Assembly: GCA_009930275.1 (NCBI GenBank)
Contig: RZYP01000079.1
Coordinates: forward strand, 1-8,422
Length of the DNA stretch: 8,422 nucleotides
Origin: Negativicutes bacterium
Lineage (GTDB): Bacteria > Bacillota_C > Negativicutes > Acidaminococcales > Acidaminococcaceae
Direction of reading: 5' to 3'
Positions 5,938-8,422 of the stretch are shown here, piece by piece (the first letter of the stretch is position 1; every line of letters begins with the position of its first letter). The notes below the pieces were generated by a model, which was given only the letters and a program-made list of their open reading frames with translations, ran no database searches and was not told the origin of the DNA. Made by a program: the position numbers and the translations under genes.

Positions 5938-6372
5938 ATGAAATTAATCACAACCTTACTTTTTACTTTATCATTGTTCACCCTTCACGCGCAAATAAGC
6001 GGTGTGGTGACCGACACGGAGAGCAATCCAATAGAGTTTGTCAACGTGGCCCTTTATTCAATGCCTGACTCCACGCTGATTGCCGGCACCATTACCAACC
6101 AGGATGGACATTTTTCACTCAACAACGACTCCAATAGCGATGCCATTCTACGGGTATCCTTTATCGGCTATGAGACAAAGGTGGTGGAGGCAGCCGGCGA
6201 GCAACGCATCACTCTAATGCCCGAAACCACCGAACTGGGCGAGCTGGTGGTCAAAGGTAACCTGCCCCGCATAAGGGTACGGGACGATGCCTTGGTGACC
6301 TCGATAGAGAACACGGTGTTGAGCAGGCACGGCCAACGATGTGCTGAAAAGACTCCCTTCTGTGACCGGTGA
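5938..6372 (+). CDS. N-terminal part of the barrel protein: signal peptide and CarboxypepD_reg-like domain
   Basis: The signal peptide is MKLITTLLFTLSLFTLHA, with likely cleavage before Gln19. Residues 20-95 are a beta-sandwich CarboxypepD_reg-like domain: ISGVVTD at 20-26, NQDGHFSL at 54-61, and F-I-G-Y at 75-78, ending in TLMPE (92-96). The linker ELGELVVKG (99-107) is the usual lead into the plug. Residues 129-144 (from 6322) are out-of-frame nonsense ending at the stop 6370-6372. ATG 5938 is chosen over an in-frame ATG at 5881, which falls in the hairpin and would bury the signal peptide behind 19 extra residues. Alone, this piece would be a secreted fragment without a barrel. Confidence 0.75.
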   Translation: MKLITTLLFTLSLFTLHAQISGVVTDTESNPIEFVNVALYSMPDSTLIAGTITNQDGHFSLNNDSNSDAILRVSFIGYETKVVEAAGEQRITLMPETTELGELVVKGNLPRIRVRDDALVTSIENTVLSRHGQRCAEKTPFCDR

Positions 6373-8245
6373 TGACGGAGCCTTCGAGATCTTCGGCAAG
6401 GGTGCCGCCAAAATCTACGTCAACAACCGGGAGATGCGCGACCCCTCGGAGCTCGACCGCATCAACTCGTCCGATATACGGGAGGTGGAGATCGTCTACA
6501 ATCCGGGTGCGCGTTACGATGCATCGGTGAAGGCGATTATCCGTATCTACACCGTCCGCAAGGTAGGTGACGGCTTTGGCTTCGACCTGCGCTCCACCTA
6601 CCTGCAGTCGGAGAACACCGACCTGCGGGAGCAACTCAACGTGAACTACCGTAAAAACGGGTTGGATTTCTTCGGCACCCTCAGGTATGTGCGGAATGCC
6701 TACGTGCAGGAGAGCGTTCTTCGGCAGACTACCCATGTTGACACGATCTGGACACAGGATAACCAGCTCCATACAGAGGGCCTCTCCAATGCACTCAACG
6801 CCGTGGCCGGCATCAACTATGAGTTCTCACCCAAACAGCAGGCAGGAGTGAAGTACACCCTCACCGCTTATCCCGGAGAGAACAGAGATATGGGTGAAAC
6901 CAAAAGCGATATCTATGCCAACGGTCAGTTTTACGACAGGCTGGTGAGCATCGACCAAAAGAAGAGTGAAGCGCAACCACGCCACCGCTTCAATGGCTAT
7001 TACAACGGTACCTTCGGCAAGTTGAACGTGGACTTCAATGGCGACTTCTACTACAGCGACCAAAACACCCGGTCGGCCATCAACGAGAGCAGTGAAGAGC
7101 AGGACGACCGCAACATTCTTTCCGATAACCGGATTCTAAACCGGTTGCTGGCCACCCGTACCATCCTTTCCCATCCTCTGTGGGGCGGCACCTTCTCGCT
7201 GGGAAACGAATTTACCCGTACCCATCGCGAGGATGACTATCAGACTAGCAATTCAATCATTCCCTCATCCAATACGGAGATACATGATCAGAACCTGGCT
7301 TTCTTTGCCGAGTACAACCGGGCAACTCCCATCGGGCAGCTCACTGCGGGCCTGCGATTTGAGAATGCCTTCTGGGATTATTACCGTGACGGGGTACGCG
7401 ACGATGAGGTGAGCAGGAGCTACAGCCAGTGGTTCCCCGCACTCACCTACAGTAACCAGTTCGGCAACGTACAACTGCAGATGAGCTATTCGGTGAAGAC
7501 GGTCCGGCCTTCCTACTGGCAGATGAGCAGCAGCGTCTTCTATGCCAACCGCTACACCTTGCAGAGCGGTAATCCGTTTCTGAAACCCTCCACGCTGCAC
7601 GATATCTCACTGATGAGCTCCTGGCGTTTTCTGCAGCTGGCGGTATCCTGGAAGATGGAGAAAGACATCATCATCCAGTGGGCGGAACAGATGGAAGATA
7701 ACCCGGCGGTGACGCTGCTTGCGATGAAGAACCTGCAGAAGATGCCCAGTCTCTCTGCCTTCCTGACGGCATCGCCCAGATTCGGAATCTGGAGTCCCCA
7801 GGCCAGTGTCGGCTTCAACGCTCAGCGGCTTACGATGGAGATACGGGGAGAGCAGGTGCACATGAACCGCCCCATGCTCATCGGATCGTTCAACAACTCC
7901 TTCTCCTTGCCAAAAGGATTCCTGCTGACCCTCGATTCCCAATTTCAGGGCAAGGGGTCCCAGCAGAATTTCCGCCTCACACGGAACATGTTCATGGTCA
8001 ATGCAGGCATCGTCAAGTCCTTCTTCGATGATAAGCTGTCGCTCACCCTTAAGGGGCACGACCTCTTCCACGGTCAGCGGTTGGGCGTCTTAACCTACAA
8101 CGACCGGCTCGACATCTACCAGTATTCCGAGTTTGACACCCGCCAGCTGGAGCTCACCTTGCGTTACAAGTTCAACTCCACCAAGAACCGCTACAAGGGT
8201 GCCGGTGCCGGCGACAGGGAGATCGGCCGCATGGGTGGCTCCTGA
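6341..8245 (+). CDS. plug-like and beta-barrel part of the outer-membrane protein
   Basis: The frame is open from 6323 to 8245; the first possible start codon in it is GTG 6341, which has no signal peptide, so independent export is unlikely. It begins with a plug-like segment: LKRLPSVTG, then AAKIYVNNREMRDPSEL and VEIVYNPGARYDAS. About 550 residues of alternating hydrophobic and aromatic strands follow (for example FFGTLRYVRNAY, YYNGTFGKLNVDFNGDFYY). The C-terminus ELTLRYKFNSTKNRYKGAGA, then Gly/Asp/Arg-rich, is typical of this Bacteroidota barrel family. Codon use is markedly more GC-rich than in the left half of the window, as expected for a core-genome gene. Confidence 0.8.
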   Translation: MLKRLPSVTGDDGAFEIFGKGAAKIYVNNREMRDPSELDRINSSDIREVEIVYNPGARYDASVKAIIRIYTVRKVGDGFGFDLRSTYLQSENTDLREQLNVNYRKNGLDFFGTLRYVRNAYVQESVLRQTTHVDTIWTQDNQLHTEGLSNALNAVAGINYEFSPKQQAGVKYTLTAYPGENRDMGETKSDIYANGQFYDRLVSIDQKKSEAQPRHRFNGYYNGTFGKLNVDFNGDFYYSDQNTRSAINESSEEQDDRNILSDNRILNRLLATRTILSHPLWGGTFSLGNEFTRTHREDDYQTSNSIIPSSNTEIHDQNLAFFAEYNRATPIGQLTAGLRFENAFWDYYRDGVRDDEVSRSYSQWFPALTYSNQFGNVQLQMSYSVKTVRPSYWQMSSSVFYANRYTLQSGNPFLKPSTLHDISLMSSWRFLQLAVSWKMEKDIIIQWAEQMEDNPAVTLLAMKNLQKMPSLSAFLTASPRFGIWSPQASVGFNAQRLTMEIRGEQVHMNRPMLIGSFNNSFSLPKGFLLTLDSQFQGKGSQQNFRLTRNMFMVNAGIVKSFFDDKLSLTLKGHDLFHGQRLGVLTYNDRLDIYQYSEFDTRQLELTLRYKFNSTKNRYKGAGAGDREIGRMGGS

Positions 8246-8334
8246 TCACAGGTAATTTAATGGGTGTATCGTCCTGATTTTTGTTTACAGTTTTAATTAA
8301 TAATTCTATACATTACTCTCTTAAAATTGATTTA

Positions 8335-8364
8335 GAAACTTATTCATTTAACAGGAAACTTATT
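8335..8364. repeat. short direct repeat GAAACTTATT
   Basis: Ten identical bases occur at 8335-8344 and 8355-8364, a 20-base period in AT-rich DNA downstream of the barrel gene. A related inverted piece, TAAGTTTTCC, follows just to the right. The significance is unclear, and chance is a fair explanation. Confidence 0.3.
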
Positions 8365-8422
8365 TCTTTTTGTTTATAGTAAGTTTTCCAGTGTTTTCTA
8401 AATTCTCCGTTATGCTTAGCGG
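8360..8422 (-). CDS. possible 3' end of an unidentified gene entering from the right edge
   Basis: On the minus strand, 20 codons are open from the window edge (reading PLSITENLENTGKLTINKKK) to TAA at 8360-8362. A Lys-rich, hydrophilic tail is a believable C-terminus, and the gene would converge on the barrel gene with about 114 bases between stops. The run is too short to name a family or to exclude chance. Confidence 0.25.
   Translation of the reverse strand, partial: PLSITENLENTGKLTINKKK

Larger units (their letters stand above)
5938..8245 (+). pseudogene. outer-membrane beta-barrel family gene split by a frameshift
   Basis: Two adjacent open frames together make one protein of about 769 residues. 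It has a signal peptide, a carboxypeptidase-regulatory-like domain, a plug-like segment and a large beta-barrel, as in the outer membrane beta-barrel family (PF14905-like; often annotated TonB-dependent receptor). The first frame is sensible up to codon 6319-6321 (Thr-Val-Leu). The second is sensible from 6323 (Ala-Gly-Thr-Ala-Asn-Asp-Val-Leu). They are joined by an indel within about 6319-6325; the second frame has a TGA at 6320-6322, just before the join. The relatives' pattern VLxxAGTANDVLKRLP spans the join, so a few bases were lost or gained there. It may be a true pseudogene, a phase-variable allele or a sequencing error. The substrate is unknown and no SusD-like partner follows. Confidence 0.75.

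Noticed and set aside
6251..6772. Long minus-strand open frame opposite the barrel gene
   Set aside because: It crosses the frameshift and mirrors a GC-rich coding region; its Val/His-rich, domain-free translation is typical of an antisense shadow.
7607..8071. 154-codon minus-strand open frame within the barrel gene
   Set aside because: It overlaps a well-supported coding region, has no motif and no separate promoter or ribosome site; treated as a shadow.
5938..8245. A SusC/SusD nutrient uptake pair
   Set aside because: The barrel belongs to the shorter outer-membrane beta-barrel type and no SusD-like lipoprotein follows it.

Overview
The window looks like an accessory stretch of a Bacteroidota chromosome, probably order Bacteroidales; a Dysgonomonadaceae-type host is only a guess. 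The reasons are the long outer-membrane barrel protein with a carboxypeptidase-regulatory-like N-terminus, Bacteroidota-type lipoprotein signals, promoter candidates of the TAnnTTTG class, and the general lack of Shine-Dalgarno sequences. There are no rRNA, tRNA or CRISPR features, and no gene-free gap longer than about 150 bases.

Left half (about 97-4751), all on the minus strand. In transcription order it holds: a small zinc-ribbon protein (4751-4491); a decayed fragment of a serine hydrolase (about 4486-4373); two intact serine-hydrolase lipoproteins only 5 bases apart (4343-3111 and 3105-1984); a broken VOC/glyoxalase-like gene (about 1955-1661); a SnoaL/NTF2-like small protein (1644-1246); and a third serine hydrolase (1236-97). 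The three intact hydrolases all belong to the beta-lactamase/class C PBP fold (S12 type). Each keeps the SxxK serine, a Tyr motif and an HxG motif, but they are divergent from one another. Together with the remnant they suggest repeated gain and decay of exported serine hydrolases at one locus. The segment 97-1959 is visibly more AT-rich than 3111-4343, so the array appears to have mixed origins.

Right half (4967-8245), plus strand. A XerC/D-like tyrosine recombinase (4967-5809) is followed by an outer-membrane beta-barrel family gene (5938-8245) that is split by one frameshift near 6319-6325. The recombinase has Gln in place of the conserved His of the HxxR box. The AT-rich divergent promoter region between the zinc-ribbon gene and the recombinase (4752-4966) carries a perfect 13-bp inverted repeat (4839-4851 and 4936-4948) that brackets two promoter-like sequences. 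This arrangement resembles recombinase-controlled invertible promoters of Bacteroidota, but inversion is only a hypothesis here.

The most notable points are the serine-hydrolase array with its fossil copies, the recombinase with its inverted-repeat promoter region, and the frameshifted barrel gene. No clearly new multi-gene system is demonstrated by the sequence alone.
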